From the NCBI GenBank assembly GCA_012799265.1, contig JAAZLP010000297.1:1-34751 (forward strand): a DNA stretch of 34,751 nt. The letters are read 5' to 3'. This DNA comes from Phyllobacteriaceae bacterium (lineage in GTDB: Bacteria > Pseudomonadota > Alphaproteobacteria > Rhizobiales > Devosiaceae). The stretch's first letter is position 1; every line of letters starts with the position of its first letter. Positions 16,030-24,042 of this stretch are shown here, piece by piece. Position numbers and translations under genes: made by a program. Under the pieces are notes generated by a model, which was not told the DNA's origin, made no database searches, and saw nothing but the letters and a program-made list of their open reading frames with translations.

Positions 16030-17258
16030 ACGGCACCTATACGCTTGAAGTCCTCAATGCCGAGACGCTGGCCACTCTGGATGCTGAAGAGTGGGATGCG
16101 CTTTCGACGTCTGCCCTGGAGGCCAATCCCTACTATGCTCGCGCCTATGTATTGGCCGGGCTGGCAACGGTGGACGCCCAAGCTGGGGTCCAGGCACTGA
16201 GCATCCGACGCAACGGCATGCTCGCCGGCCTTTTCCCGTTCAGGGTCAAGAAATGGCCGCTCAAACGGGCCGTGGCCGCGGCCAATCATTACCAGCCCAG
16301 CGGGCAGCCCCTGATCCATCGCGCCTACGCGGGCGGCGTGGTTAAGGCCTGGCTGAACGCGATCAGGGGTGGCAAAATGCCGCGGCGATGGACGTTCCGA
16401 AACATCGATCTATCGAGCCCGTTTCTCACGCTGTGCCGAGAGCATGATAATGACAACGCGTTTGAAACGGTCCCCACCGGCAGCTATCGCCGCGCTCGAC
16501 TTGATCGCCGGCCGGAAAATTTCGAGGCCCATCTCGAGACCGTTGTCTCCAAGCGCCGGGTCAAAGACATCAGGCGCACCATTCGAAGGCTGCAAGAGCT
16601 CGGTGATCTGACCTTTGAGCGGGTGCATGAGCCGGACGCTGTGGCTCAGCGTATTGAGGACTTCCTTGCCATCGAGCATGGCGGCTGGAAAGGGAAGACG
16701 GGCACGTCCTTCCTGGCTGATCCGGCTGACGCAGAATTTGCCCGAAGGGCATTTGTCTCGAAGGGGGCACTCAAGACTTCTGTCGATAGCCTCCTGCTGA
16801 ACGGCCAGCCGATCGCCGTCTCAATAAACCTGCAATCTGGGGACACGATCTTCACCCCCAAGTGCGCCTATGATGAAGCCTACCGCAAGCATTCGCCGGG
16901 ACTGGTGCTGGAATACCTCATTGTCGAGGCGTTCTATGCCAGCGAAGAAGACGTCCAAATGGATTCCTCGACGACGGTCGATGGCCATGTGGTGCAGGGC
17001 CTGTGGAACAGCGAAGTGCAGATGGGATCGGTCGTCATCGGCCCGAAGGGGCTGGGCACCAATGTTCTCGCCAGCGCCCAACGCGCAAAGGCTTTCCTAC
17101 GGGCATGGCTGAAATCGCTACTGACCTCGCCGAAGGAAGCCGGGCCGGTCAGCGCCTTGAGGAGCCTCGTGCGTCGGTTCAAGACGGCTCAGACCAATAC
17201 GGTCATCTACGCGGCGAGTTTCCCTCACGCCGCCGATCACCTGCTGCACTGGATTTGA
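16026..17258 (+). CDS. GNAT family protein, BioF2/CelD-like (Acetyltransf_6)
   Basis: This 410-residue protein has the two-part layout of BioF2/CelD-like proteins: a divergent N-terminal half (1-160) with FPFRVKKWPLK, and a GNAT fold from about 165 to 310, including VSKRRVKDIRRTIRRLQELG, IEHGGWKGKTGTSF, the substrate loop PIAVSINLQSGDTIFTPKCAYDE split across strands, and YRKHSPGLVLEYLI. The Y-x-x-x-SPG-x-x-L block is diagnostic of this family, which is structurally related to FemAB aminoacyl transferases and is often found in polysaccharide clusters. It overlaps the flippase by four bases, so they act together, presumably modifying or building an exported glycan. The acyl donor and acceptor are not known. 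It converges on the next gene with a four-base gap. Confidence 0.82.
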   Translation: MNGTYTLEVLNAETLATLDAEEWDALSTSALEANPYYARAYVLAGLATVDAQAGVQALSIRRNGMLAGLFPFRVKKWPLKRAVAAANHYQPSGQPLIHRAYAGGVVKAWLNAIRGGKMPRRWTFRNIDLSSPFLTLCREHDNDNAFETVPTGSYRRARLDRRPENFEAHLETVVSKRRVKDIRRTIRRLQELGDLTFERVHEPDAVAQRIEDFLAIEHGGWKGKTGTSFLADPADAEFARRAFVSKGALKTSVDSLLLNGQPIAVSINLQSGDTIFTPKCAYDEAYRKHSPGLVLEYLIVEAFYASEEDVQMDSSTTVDGHVVQGLWNSEVQMGSVVIGPKGLGTNVLASAQRAKAFLRAWLKSLLTSPKEAGPVSALRSLVRRFKTAQTNTVIYAASFPHAADHLLHWI

Positions 17259-17262
17259 TGGA

Positions 17263-18153
17263 TCAGTAGATGCGCATCTGCATGCGCATGACGATTTCGC
17301 TGCCAAGGCGTTGGAAGCCGAATTCGCGCATGACGCATTCCCAGCCGTCACCGGACTTCTCGATGCGGAAAAGGTTGTAGCGGGCCGGATCGTCCAGCGT
17401 GCCGCCCTGGGCCGCGCTGGCGGCGGCGACGCCGATCACCGGAACTTCGTGATTCTTGCCGGGAATGTGGTGGATGGACGAGCGATGCGTATGGCCGTGC
17501 AGGATCAGCTCGGCGCCGTTGTCGGCAATGACCTGACGGAAAATGCGGTGGCCCTTGAGGCCGAACGAGGGATGCTGCAGTTCCGCGTTTGGCGGGTGAT
17601 GGATCAGCACCACGCGGAAATAGCCGGCGTCACCGAGAATCTTGAGAATGCGGGCGAGGCGGCTGGCCTGCTTTTCCTCAAAGCGGCCGATGGCCATGAA
17701 GGGCGGAGTTGGTACGGCGCTGGAGCAGGAGACGATGGCGACTTCGCCGACGCGACGCACAAAGGGGAAGGGCTGGCCTTCGATGGTTTCGCCGGTGAGG
17801 TACTTGCCCCAGAGATTCTGCGCATTTTCCAGGGCACCGGGCACATAGGCGTCGTGATTGCCAGGGCAGACGGCGACGCGTTCGCTATCGCCAAGATTTT
17901 CCAGCCATTTGCCGGCGCGTTCGACTTCGGAGTCCAGCGCCAGATTGGTGAGATCACCAGTGACGGCGGTAAAGTCGGCATTCTGGGCCTGCATATGCGC
18001 AACGAGGCTCGCCAGGGTGCCGACATTCATCTCGCCATGGCGCTTCAGCTTCCAATTGAGAAAGCCAGTGATGCGCTTGCCGACCAGATCGCTCAGCCCA
18101 ACCTGGGGCAGGGGCGAGAGATGGATGTCGGAGATGTGCGCGAGAGTAATCAT
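17263..18153 (-). CDS. Calcineurin-like metallophosphoesterase
   Basis: A 296-residue protein with the complete metallophosphoesterase motif set: D9 and H11 in HISDIHL, D67 and N70 in TGDLTN, N99-H100-D101 in GNHD, the HH at 185-186, and H219-G-H221-T-H223. These ligate two metal ions for phosphoester hydrolysis. No signal peptide or membrane segment is evident, so it is likely cytoplasmic. Related proteins include 3',5'-cyclic nucleotide phosphodiesterases (CpdA-like) and UDP-2,3-diacylglucosamine hydrolases; neither can be chosen from the sequence. It is divergent from the NUDIX gene, with 113 bases between. Confidence 0.88.
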   Translation of the reverse strand: MITLAHISDIHLSPLPQVGLSDLVGKRITGFLNWKLKRHGEMNVGTLASLVAHMQAQNADFTAVTGDLTNLALDSEVERAGKWLENLGDSERVAVCPGNHDAYVPGALENAQNLWGKYLTGETIEGQPFPFVRRVGEVAIVSCSSAVPTPPFMAIGRFEEKQASRLARILKILGDAGYFRVVLIHHPPNAELQHPSFGLKGHRIFRQVIADNGAELILHGHTHRSSIHHIPGKNHEVPVIGVAAASAAQGGTLDDPARYNLFRIEKSGDGWECVMREFGFQRLGSEIVMRMQMRIY

Positions 18154-18266
18154 CGGGGCGCTTTTGCCATGCCCATGGAGCCAAGAAAACGGTCAATCTT
18201 GCATGCGCACGATTTTGTCACGGACAAAGCTCTGATAGCGATGGGAAGAAATTTGGAGACAAGCCC

Positions 18267-18740
18267 ATGATGAACCGCTTCCAGCGTGTGCGAGCCCGCG
18301 TGTTTCTGACGCTCAAGGGGCTATGGCAACGCATGACCGTGGGGGCGCGGGTGATGGTGGTGGATGGGGACAAGGTCCTGCTCATCCGGCACAATCATAT
18401 TCCCGGGTGGCAGTTTCCGGGCGGGGGCGTGGGCCCAGGTGAAACCGTGGAAGAAGCGGGCGCGCGCGAGACGGAAGAGGAAACCGGCTACCGCCCGGTG
18501 GGGCCGATGCAGCTCTTCGGCATCTATCATAACAGCAGCGTCGTCACGAACCGCGACCACGTCGCCTTCTTCATCTGCACCAAGTTTGAGAAGGCATTCG
18601 AGCACAAGGGCAATTTCGAGATTGCCGAAATTGGCTGGTTTGATCGCCGCTCCCTGCCGAGCGGGGTAACACCCGCAACCAGCCAGCGGATCGATGAATA
18701 TTTCGACAAGGCGGAGAAGCGGGCGATCTGGGGGTATTGA
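18267..18740 (+). CDS. NUDIX hydrolase
   Basis: A 157-residue NUDIX domain protein. The NUDIX box GGVGPGETVEEAGARETEEE runs from about residue 52 and has the complete G-x5-E-x7-RE-x2-EE spacing, so it should be a Mg-dependent hydrolase of a nucleoside diphosphate linked to some other group. GGAG at 18255-18258 lies eight bases before the ATG at 18267. The N-terminal 25 residues are basic and include a short amphipathic segment. Substrate is unknown. It converges on yqjG with a GC-rich hairpin between. Confidence 0.87.
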   Translation: MMNRFQRVRARVFLTLKGLWQRMTVGARVMVVDGDKVLLIRHNHIPGWQFPGGGVGPGETVEEAGARETEEETGYRPVGPMQLFGIYHNSSVVTNRDHVAFFICTKFEKAFEHKGNFEIAEIGWFDRRSLPSGVTPATSQRIDEYFDKAEKRAIWGY

Positions 18741-18770
18741 GCCTCAGGAGGATGTAACACCCCCACCCGG

Positions 18771-18793
18771 CCTCCCCCTGGAGCAGGGGGAGG
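18771..18793. terminator. Perfect 9-bp GC hairpin between convergent genes
   Basis: CCTCCCCCT (18771-18779) and AGGGGGAGG (18785-18793) form a perfect stem with a five-base loop. It lies 30 bases after the NUDIX stop and 24 bases beyond the yqjG stop. There is no T-run on either side, so it may work as a bidirectional barrier. C- and G-tract hairpins of this kind are also common dispersed intergenic repeats in Hyphomicrobiales. Confidence 0.55.
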
Positions 18794-18816
18794 GGCGCAG
18801 GTTGCGCGGCTTTGTG

Positions 18817-19776
18817 TCAGTCGAGGAATGGGAGTTCCGGGCCGATCGGGATGATGCGGTGCGGATTGATGGTGGGGTGGCTCCAGTAGTAGTGGGTGCG
18901 GATATGGTCGAGATCGACCGTTTCCTTGACCCCGGGCACCTCATAAAGCGCCTTCAGATAGTGCGACAGGTTCGGATAGTCGGCGATGCGTTCGCGGTTG
19001 CACTTGAAGTGGCCGACATAGACAGCGTCGAAGCGCACGAGGGTCGTGAAGAGCCGCCAATCGGCCTCGGTGATGGTGTCACCGGTGAGATAGGCCCTGT
19101 CGCCCAATAGGCCCTCTACCCAATCCAGGGCGTCAAAGAGTTTCGTGACAGCTTCGGTATAGGCCTCCTGAGAGGTCGCAAAGCCGGCTTTATAGACGCC
19201 ATTGTTGATGTCGTCGTAGACGCGGGCATTGATGGTGTCGATCTCGGCGCGCAGGGCCTCGGGATAGTAGTCGTCCGTGTTGCCGGTCAGCTCGTTGAAA
19301 GCCGAGTTGAACATGCGAATGATCTCGCTGCTCTCGTTGGAGACGATGGTCTTTGTCTGCTTGTCCCAGAGAACGGGCACGGTGACGCGACCCGTATAGT
19401 GCGGATCGGCCTCGGTGTAGATCTGCCAGACGAAGTCCTTGCCGAGCAGGGTGTCGCCCGTCGAGCCTTCGTCCTTTTTGAAGCTCCAGCCGGTTTCGTC
19501 GGGCATCTTGGGCGAGACGACGGAAACGTCGATCAGGCTCTCAAGCTCCTTGAGCTTGCGGAAGATCAGGGTGCGATGCGCCCAGGGACAGGCCAGTGAT
19601 ACGTAGAGATGGTAACGACCGGCTTCGGCAGCAAAGCCGCCGGTGCCTGATGGGCCGGGCGCGCCGTCTGGGGTGACCCAGTTACGGAAACCAGCCTGGG
19701 AGCGGACGAATTTGCCGCCGGACTTCTTGGTGTCGTACCACTGGTCGGACCATTTTCCGTCGATCAATTGTCCCAT
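18817..19776 (-). CDS. yqjG: Glutathionyl-hydroquinone reductase (Xi-class GST, YqjG/ECM4)
   Basis: A 319-residue protein with the Xi-class glutathione transferase layout: a long N-terminal extension containing FRNWVTPDG, then the thioredoxin-like domain with the catalytic C63-P-W in SLACPWAHRTLI, the VTVPVLWDKQTKTIVSNESSEI block, and a C-terminal helical domain with YLTGDTITEADWRLFTTLVRFD and HFKCN. The known activity is glutathione-dependent reduction of glutathionyl-hydroquinones, used in quinone detoxification and aromatic catabolism. AGAGGAA lies four bases before the ATG. It stands alone in its orientation. Assignment is firm; the in vivo quinone is not known. Confidence 0.95.
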   Translation of the reverse strand: MGQLIDGKWSDQWYDTKKSGGKFVRSQAGFRNWVTPDGAPGPSGTGGFAAEAGRYHLYVSLACPWAHRTLIFRKLKELESLIDVSVVSPKMPDETGWSFKKDEGSTGDTLLGKDFVWQIYTEADPHYTGRVTVPVLWDKQTKTIVSNESSEIIRMFNSAFNELTGNTDDYYPEALRAEIDTINARVYDDINNGVYKAGFATSQEAYTEAVTKLFDALDWVEGLLGDRAYLTGDTITEADWRLFTTLVRFDAVYVGHFKCNRERIADYPNLSHYLKALYEVPGVKETVDLDHIRTHYYWSHPTINPHRIIPIGPELPFLD

Positions 19777-20132
19777 CTTGTTCCTCTTTCGGTCATTTTC
19801 GCGTCTGCATTGCCGCGCAGGATAGTGCGCATGGCTTGAGTGTCTCGACAGCTAAGGTAGGGTGTGGGGCGTCGCAGGAATAGGCCTCGTTGGCGCAACA
19901 GTCCGTTGTCGCGCCGCGCACAGCAAACGTTGCAGGGAAGGAATATGTCTCATGCATCGCGCATTACTATTTACGCGTGTGTCTGCGGGTGCTAATGCGA
20001 ATCCAGACGTGGAGGCGTCCAGGATGGTGAAGGTATTGCGAACGAACCGACGACCCTAGTTGGTCGTTAAGACGGTGGCCCGAGTGGTCTGCCGCGCTCG
20101 TTTTCGCAAACTTTCAGTCCCGGAATATCACG
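19777..20132. other. Intergenic region upstream of yqjG and a GNAT gene
   Basis: This 356-base gap separates divergent genes and has mixed base composition. It contains a possible 16-codon ORF at 19945-19995 (separate entry) and a hairpin ACGACC (20050-20055) with GGTCGT (20062-20067) 66 bases before the GNAT start. No clear promoter consensus or tRNA is visible. Confidence 0.4.
19945..19995 (+). CDS. Possible 16-codon cysteine-ended leader peptide
   Basis: A GGAAGGA sequence (about 19937-19942) sits just before the ATG at 19945, opening MSHASRITIYACVCGC and a TAA at 19993-19995. Three of the last five residues are cysteine. Short ORFs with cysteines just before the stop are known as cysteine-sensing leaders in some bacteria. 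A modest hairpin at 20050-20067 follows, before the GNAT gene at 20133. The downstream gene has no obvious link to sulfur, and the ORF is very short, so this may be chance. Confidence 0.25.
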   Translation: MSHASRITIYACVCGC

Positions 20133-20675
20133 ATGTCCATGCTCGCTGCGGCTCAGGCCGCGCCTCTTGCCGGTCAGCCCTATGTGCGGCCCGCTACTCC
20201 CGCTGACGATGCCTTTGTCGAAGAGCTGCAGGCGATTGCCTTTGGTCCCGGCCGGTTTGCGCGCACGGCATTCCGCGTACGCGAGCGGTTCCCGATCGAT
20301 CCGACGCTGAGCCTGATTTCCGAAGTCGACGGGACCCCGTCCGGCTCGGTCTGGATGACGCCGATCAGCGTGGGCGGGATCAAGGGCTATCTGCTTGGGC
20401 CGCTGGCCACCCACCCCAATTTCCGCAAGCGCGGCGCGGGAAAGTTGCTCGCTCTGGAGGTCTCCAAGCGGGCGCTGGCGCGCGGCGAAGGACACTTCGT
20501 GCTGCTGGTCGGCGATCAGGATTATTATTGCCCGCTCGGCTGGGAAACCACGACGCCCGGGAATATCGAATTCCCAGGCCCGGTTGACACCAGCCGCGTG
20601 CTGCTGCTGGCCGAGGACAAGAGCCTCGCCAAAACGCTCAAGGGCGCTATTGCTGCATTCGACGCTGGGCGTTGA
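20133..20675 (+). CDS. GNAT family N-acetyltransferase
   Basis: A 180-residue acetyltransferase of the YhbS-like type. Its acetyl-CoA binding motif A is at about residues 88-106 in LLGPLATHPNFRKRGAGKLL, with the R-K-R-G-A-G pyrophosphate loop. The VLLVGDQDYYCPLGWE segment is also typical of this subgroup. The substrate is unknown. ATG at 20133 is used; another in-frame ATG lies two codons on. It is followed on the same strand by the CoA-type NUDIX gene and the CCA-adding enzyme, so it may head that operon. Confidence 0.86.
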   Translation: MSMLAAAQAAPLAGQPYVRPATPADDAFVEELQAIAFGPGRFARTAFRVRERFPIDPTLSLISEVDGTPSGSVWMTPISVGGIKGYLLGPLATHPNFRKRGAGKLLALEVSKRALARGEGHFVLLVGDQDYYCPLGWETTTPGNIEFPGPVDTSRVLLLAEDKSLAKTLKGAIAAFDAGR

Positions 20676-20752
20676 TCGGGCGAAAAAGGGTGCAGGGTGG
20701 AGGCAGCTTGACTAAACTCAGGCTGCCTGTCTGATTTGTGCCAGGGTGTTTC

Positions 20753-21379
20753 TTGTCTATTGATGACGACATTGCCGAAAGGCTGAGGACGCGGCTCTTG
20801 CAGCAGGCGCCCCAGAATACGACCATTGAAACGCTGGTCCCCGATTGGGCGCCGGAGAAGCCGTTCGAGCGGCCGCCTGTGCCCGCCGCAGTCCTTATTG
20901 CGCTTGTGCGCCGGCCCGAAGGGCACACGGTGCTCTATACGGAGCGATCTCCCGACCTGCGTGCCCATTCGGGGCAGGTGGCTTTCCCTGGTGGCAAGAT
21001 CGACCGCGAGGATGCCAGTATCGCTGCTGCGGCGCTGCGCGAGGCCAATGAAGAGGTTGGCATGCTGGCAGAGGATGCGACGATCCTCGGCTATATGGAG
21101 AGCTATTACACCGGCACCAACTACCTCATTACCCCTGTCGTGGCCGAGGTGACGCCGAGTGGCCCCTTCGTGCCCAATCCCGGGGAAGTGCATTCGGTGT
21201 TTGAGGTGCCGCTCAGCCGCATTCTCGATGCGGGGAGCTACGGTCGTTTCCGCGTCAAGCGGGCAGGGCAGGAGCATTCGACCTGGCAGATCGACCATGA
21301 CGGTCACATGATCTGGGGCATTACCGCCAATCTGACGCGCAAATTCCGGGATCTGGCGACCGACGAGGTGGCGGCGTGA
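20753..21379 (+). CDS. NUDIX CoA pyrophosphatase (NudL-like)
   Basis: About 208 residues. The block HSGQVAFPGGKIDREDAS followed by ALREANEEVGM combines the NUDIX box (G-x5-E class, REANEEVG) with the preceding HSGQVAFPGG motif that marks CoA pyrophosphatases, which split CoA and derivatives into phosphopantetheine and 3',5'-ADP. The start is uncertain: TTG at 20753 has AGGG six bases upstream; GTG at 20738 is possible but has no ribosome site. The stop overlaps the next start (GTGA), so it is coupled to the CCA-adding enzyme, a pairing I recall from related alphaproteobacteria. Confidence 0.88.
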   Translation: MSIDDDIAERLRTRLLQQAPQNTTIETLVPDWAPEKPFERPPVPAAVLIALVRRPEGHTVLYTERSPDLRAHSGQVAFPGGKIDREDASIAAAALREANEEVGMLAEDATILGYMESYYTGTNYLITPVVAEVTPSGPFVPNPGEVHSVFEVPLSRILDAGSYGRFRVKRAGQEHSTWQIDHDGHMIWGITANLTRKFRDLATDEVAA

Positions 21380-22545
21380 TCCCTCAGCGCCTGGAAAAGC
21401 TCGAATGGCTGGAGCGGACGGCGGTCCAGACTATCTTTGCGGCATTGGGTGGGGATGACGGCAAGACGCGGGCCGTGGGCGGGATCGTTCGGGACAGTCT
21501 CATCGGGCGGGTGCGCGACAGTAACGACATCGACATGGCGACGGAGCTGTTGCCGGTCGCTGTGATGCAGAAGGCCAAGGCGGCGGGGATCGCCACTTAT
21601 CCGACAGGGATTGATCATGGGACGGTGACGCTGCGGCTCGATGAGACCAGTGTCGAGGTGACGACGCTGCGCCAGGATGTCGAGACGGACGGTCGCCATG
21701 CGCAGGTGCGATTTGGCACCGACTGGACCATGGATGCGCAGCGGCGCGATTTTACCATCAATGCACTCTATTGCGGGCCGGATGGTGCGCTGTTCGATCC
21801 CCTCGGGGGCGCAGGTGACCTGATCAATGGGCGCGTCCGCTTCATCGGCGATGCGGGCCAGCGGATCGCCGAGGATGGGTTGCGGGTTTATCGTTTCTTC
21901 CGCTTTTCCGCGAGCCACGGCAATCAGGTTTTCGATCCTGAAGGACTGGCGGCCTGCCGCGATGCCGCCGATGAGCTTGATCACATTTCGCGCGAGCGGG
22001 TCGGGGCCGAGATGGTGCGCATGCTGGCGCTGCCCCTCGTGGCACGCACGCTGGCTATAATGGACGGTCTGGGTCTTGTGCGCATGGAGCGCGTTTCGGT
22101 TGCAGCCCTTGAGCGCTACGAGGCCCTGGGGGGAATGGGTGTCGAGGCGCGGATGGCCTTGCTCGGCGGAGACGTGGGGCGGCTGCGTTCGGAATGGCGC
22201 CTGAGCAATGCCATGGGCAATCGGGTAGAACGGATTACTGCTGCTTCTGACCTGATTGCGCGCGGTGATGTCGCCTGGGCGGCCTATCGGTTTGGCGAGG
22301 AGGCCGTCGAGGGCCTGGCCGTTACGGCTGCGCGGGAAGACTGGCAGCGCGATCGACTGATGGAGACCGCGCGCGATCTGGGACGGCTTCCCGTGGCACC
22401 GCTCCCGGTCAATGGGCAGGATCTCACTGAGCGCGGGATGAAGCCGGGGCCGGAAATGGGTTCGGCGCTGGCGATGATGGAGCGGGCCTGGGTGGAGAGC
22501 GGTTTTCTCGCCAGCCGGGAAGAACTGCTGGCCCAGTTGTTCTAG
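21376..22545 (+). CDS. cca: CCA tRNA nucleotidyltransferase (class II)
   Basis: A 389-residue protein of the poly(A) polymerase/CCA-adding family, which adds or repairs the 3' CCA of tRNA. The nucleotidyltransferase head shows RAVGGIVRDSLIGR, the metal-binding pair D-I-D in SNDIDMATEL, and VTLRLDETSVEVTTLR; the RRDFTINALY and LRVYRFFRFSA blocks follow. It starts at GTG 21376, overlapping the upstream stop by four bases. In alphaproteobacteria this family member is usually the CCA-adding enzyme rather than PcnB. A GC hairpin follows the stop. Confidence 0.92.
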   Translation: MIPQRLEKLEWLERTAVQTIFAALGGDDGKTRAVGGIVRDSLIGRVRDSNDIDMATELLPVAVMQKAKAAGIATYPTGIDHGTVTLRLDETSVEVTTLRQDVETDGRHAQVRFGTDWTMDAQRRDFTINALYCGPDGALFDPLGGAGDLINGRVRFIGDAGQRIAEDGLRVYRFFRFSASHGNQVFDPEGLAACRDAADELDHISRERVGAEMVRMLALPLVARTLAIMDGLGLVRMERVSVAALERYEALGGMGVEARMALLGGDVGRLRSEWRLSNAMGNRVERITAASDLIARGDVAWAAYRFGEEAVEGLAVTAAREDWQRDRLMETARDLGRLPVAPLPVNGQDLTERGMKPGPEMGSALAMMERAWVESGFLASREELLAQLF

Positions 22546-22549
22546 CAAA

Positions 22550-22571
22550 ACGGCCTCCGTCGGGAGGCCGT
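22550..22571 (-). terminator. Rho-independent terminator for the DUF1059 gene, bidirectional stem
   Basis: ACGGCCTCC (22550-22558) and GGAGGCCGT (22563-22571) form a perfect 9-bp stem with a GTCG loop. On the minus strand it is followed by TTTTGC, matching an intrinsic terminator downstream of the DUF1059 gene. The same stem sits four bases after the cca stop and may also help end that transcript. Confidence 0.75.
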
Positions 22572-22594
22572 CGCATCTAAATCTCAGCCGTCGA

Positions 22595-22780
22595 TCAGCG
22601 GGCGTCGGTGGCGTCGACGATACGCTCCTTGATGCGCTCGACCATCTCAGGGCGGATTTCGGTCTCGCCATTGAGATTTCTCATGTTTTCAACGGCCCGG
22701 CGGACAACTTCGGCCTCTGAGTCGGCCTCCACGCGCCAAGTGGAGCCAGGGATGAGGGTGCCGGAATCAAAGCGTTTCAT
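22595..22780 (-). CDS. DUF1059 domain protein, 61 residues
   Basis: A small soluble protein, MKRFDSGTLIPGSTWRVEAD at its start and IRPEMVERIKERI near its end, matching the DUF1059 family, whose biochemical role is unknown. The frame opens upstream, but three ATGs in a row follow AAGGAG (22787-22792); the third, at 22780, has the correct six-base spacing and gives the family's usual start. It lies 58 bases after the ATPase stop on the same strand and is followed by an intrinsic terminator, so it probably ends the trmL-hemF-ATPase group. Confidence 0.82.
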   Translation of the reverse strand: MKRFDSGTLIPGSTWRVEADSEAEVVRRAVENMRNLNGETEIRPEMVERIKERIVDATDAR

Positions 22781-22838
22781 CATCATCTCCTTGTCGAAGC
22801 ACAGTCTGTTAAAACGCGCGAACCAGAATCTGGTTCCA

Positions 22839-23975
22839 TCAGTCGTCCGGAAAAATTCCGATGTCTGACAGTCCCTCAAGCCACGTCCCACCGTCGCGAC
22901 GGATCACTGTGCGTGGGACAATGCCGGTGGCATTGGCGATGGCGTCTGCGAGAGCCGTAGAATGGGTGACGACCCAGACCTGCGTGCGCTCTGCGGCTCG
23001 GGCAATGGCGCCAGCCAGAGCGGGCAGGAGATTAGGATGCAGGCTTGCCTCGGGTTCGTTGAGCGCGATGAAGGGCGGCAGGCGGTAGGCAAAGAGGGCG
23101 CCGAGCAGCGCCAGGAACTGCAGCGTCCCATCCGAGAGCTCAGCCGGCCCGAAGGGACGGTGCGGCATATCGGGGAAGATCGTGGAGAAGCTGGCATCTT
23201 TCCCGGGTGGGGGGATGTCAAGTCGCGCCCCCGGGAATGCCTGATCGATGGCATGGGTGAGGTCCACAACATCCCCACGTATGTGTTTTAATGTCGCCAG
23301 CACCGCGCCAAGATTGCCACCATCGGCATCCAGCATGGGCGCTGTCACGGCAAGGGACGGCTGGCGCAGGGGCGAAGCCGCGTCGGTGCGGAAGCCGTGG
23401 TAGAAGCGCCAATTGCCCAAGAGGTGTCGGATGGCATCGAGCTCAGGCAGTGTCCCGCGCAGCGCTGAGAGGGCGGTTTCACTGGCGAGGAGCGGCTGGT
23501 CGAGTTGGCGCATACGACCGGTGTCATCCCGATACCAGGCGGCAGGTCCCTTACGGTCGAGAAGGGTAATCGTGCGTCGTCCGGGGAGAAAAAGGCTCTC
23601 GGCCTTGATCTGCGGCTCTTCAGAGAACACCGCCTCGTAGCGGCTATCGCCGAATCCGATTTCGACGGCATAGCGCGGCAGGAACGCTGCCTCCTCGTCG
23701 CCGGGGAGAATGGTATCGAGTCCAACCTCAAGGAATATGCGGGGTGGTTCGGTGGTCCGTCGTGGTCCAGCCCAGATGGCTGAGGCGAGGCCGCCTTCAC
23801 GCGCCAGGGCCATGGTCAGGTCACCGGTCGCGGCAGCGCGCACCAGTTCGAGGCCACGATAGAGATTGGTTTTGCCGACGCCATTGCCACCGACCAGTAC
23901 GGTGAGCTGCTTCAAGGGAAAGCGGATGGAGCGGACCGAGCGATAGCCAGTGATGGAGAGATCGGCGAGGGACAT
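22839..23975 (-). CDS. AAA/ABC-like ATPase (RecF/OLD-like, AAA_21)
   Basis: A 378-residue single-domain ATPase of the SMC/RecF/ABC class. Walker A is GGNGVGKTN at 29-37, an LSDGTLQFLAL block serves as the ABC signature, Walker B is FIALNEPEASLHP at about 302-314, and the switch histidine lies in WVVTHS. No nuclease (TOPRIM) domain follows, unlike OLD proteins. Walker B has asparagine (NEPE) instead of the more common DEPE, which I recall as normal for this subgroup. The ATG at 23975 (MSLADLSITGYRS) gives the classic N-terminus; a GTG at 24026 is possible. Function is unknown; relatives occur both as housekeeping genes and in defence pairs, but no partner gene is seen here. Confidence 0.83.
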   Translation of the reverse strand: MSLADLSITGYRSVRSIRFPLKQLTVLVGGNGVGKTNLYRGLELVRAAATGDLTMALAREGGLASAIWAGPRRTTEPPRIFLEVGLDTILPGDEEAAFLPRYAVEIGFGDSRYEAVFSEEPQIKAESLFLPGRRTITLLDRKGPAAWYRDDTGRMRQLDQPLLASETALSALRGTLPELDAIRHLLGNWRFYHGFRTDAASPLRQPSLAVTAPMLDADGGNLGAVLATLKHIRGDVVDLTHAIDQAFPGARLDIPPPGKDASFSTIFPDMPHRPFGPAELSDGTLQFLALLGALFAYRLPPFIALNEPEASLHPNLLPALAGAIARAAERTQVWVVTHSTALADAIANATGIVPRTVIRRDGGTWLEGLSDIGIFPDD

Positions 23976-24042
23976 TCCCGAGATGTGCCACAAGGCAGTC
24001 TCGGGATCGACCCCCGCCGGTATCACTTCAGGCGGTAGAGCC

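Noticed and set aside
21304..22671. 455-codon minus-strand frame opposite the CCA-adding enzyme
   Set aside because: Shadow of a well-identified gene, with no motif or ribosome site.
22839..23975. Anti-phage defence system built on the OLD-like ATPase
   Set aside because: There is no TOPRIM domain, helicase, toxin or other defence partner nearby, and the surroundings are housekeeping genes.
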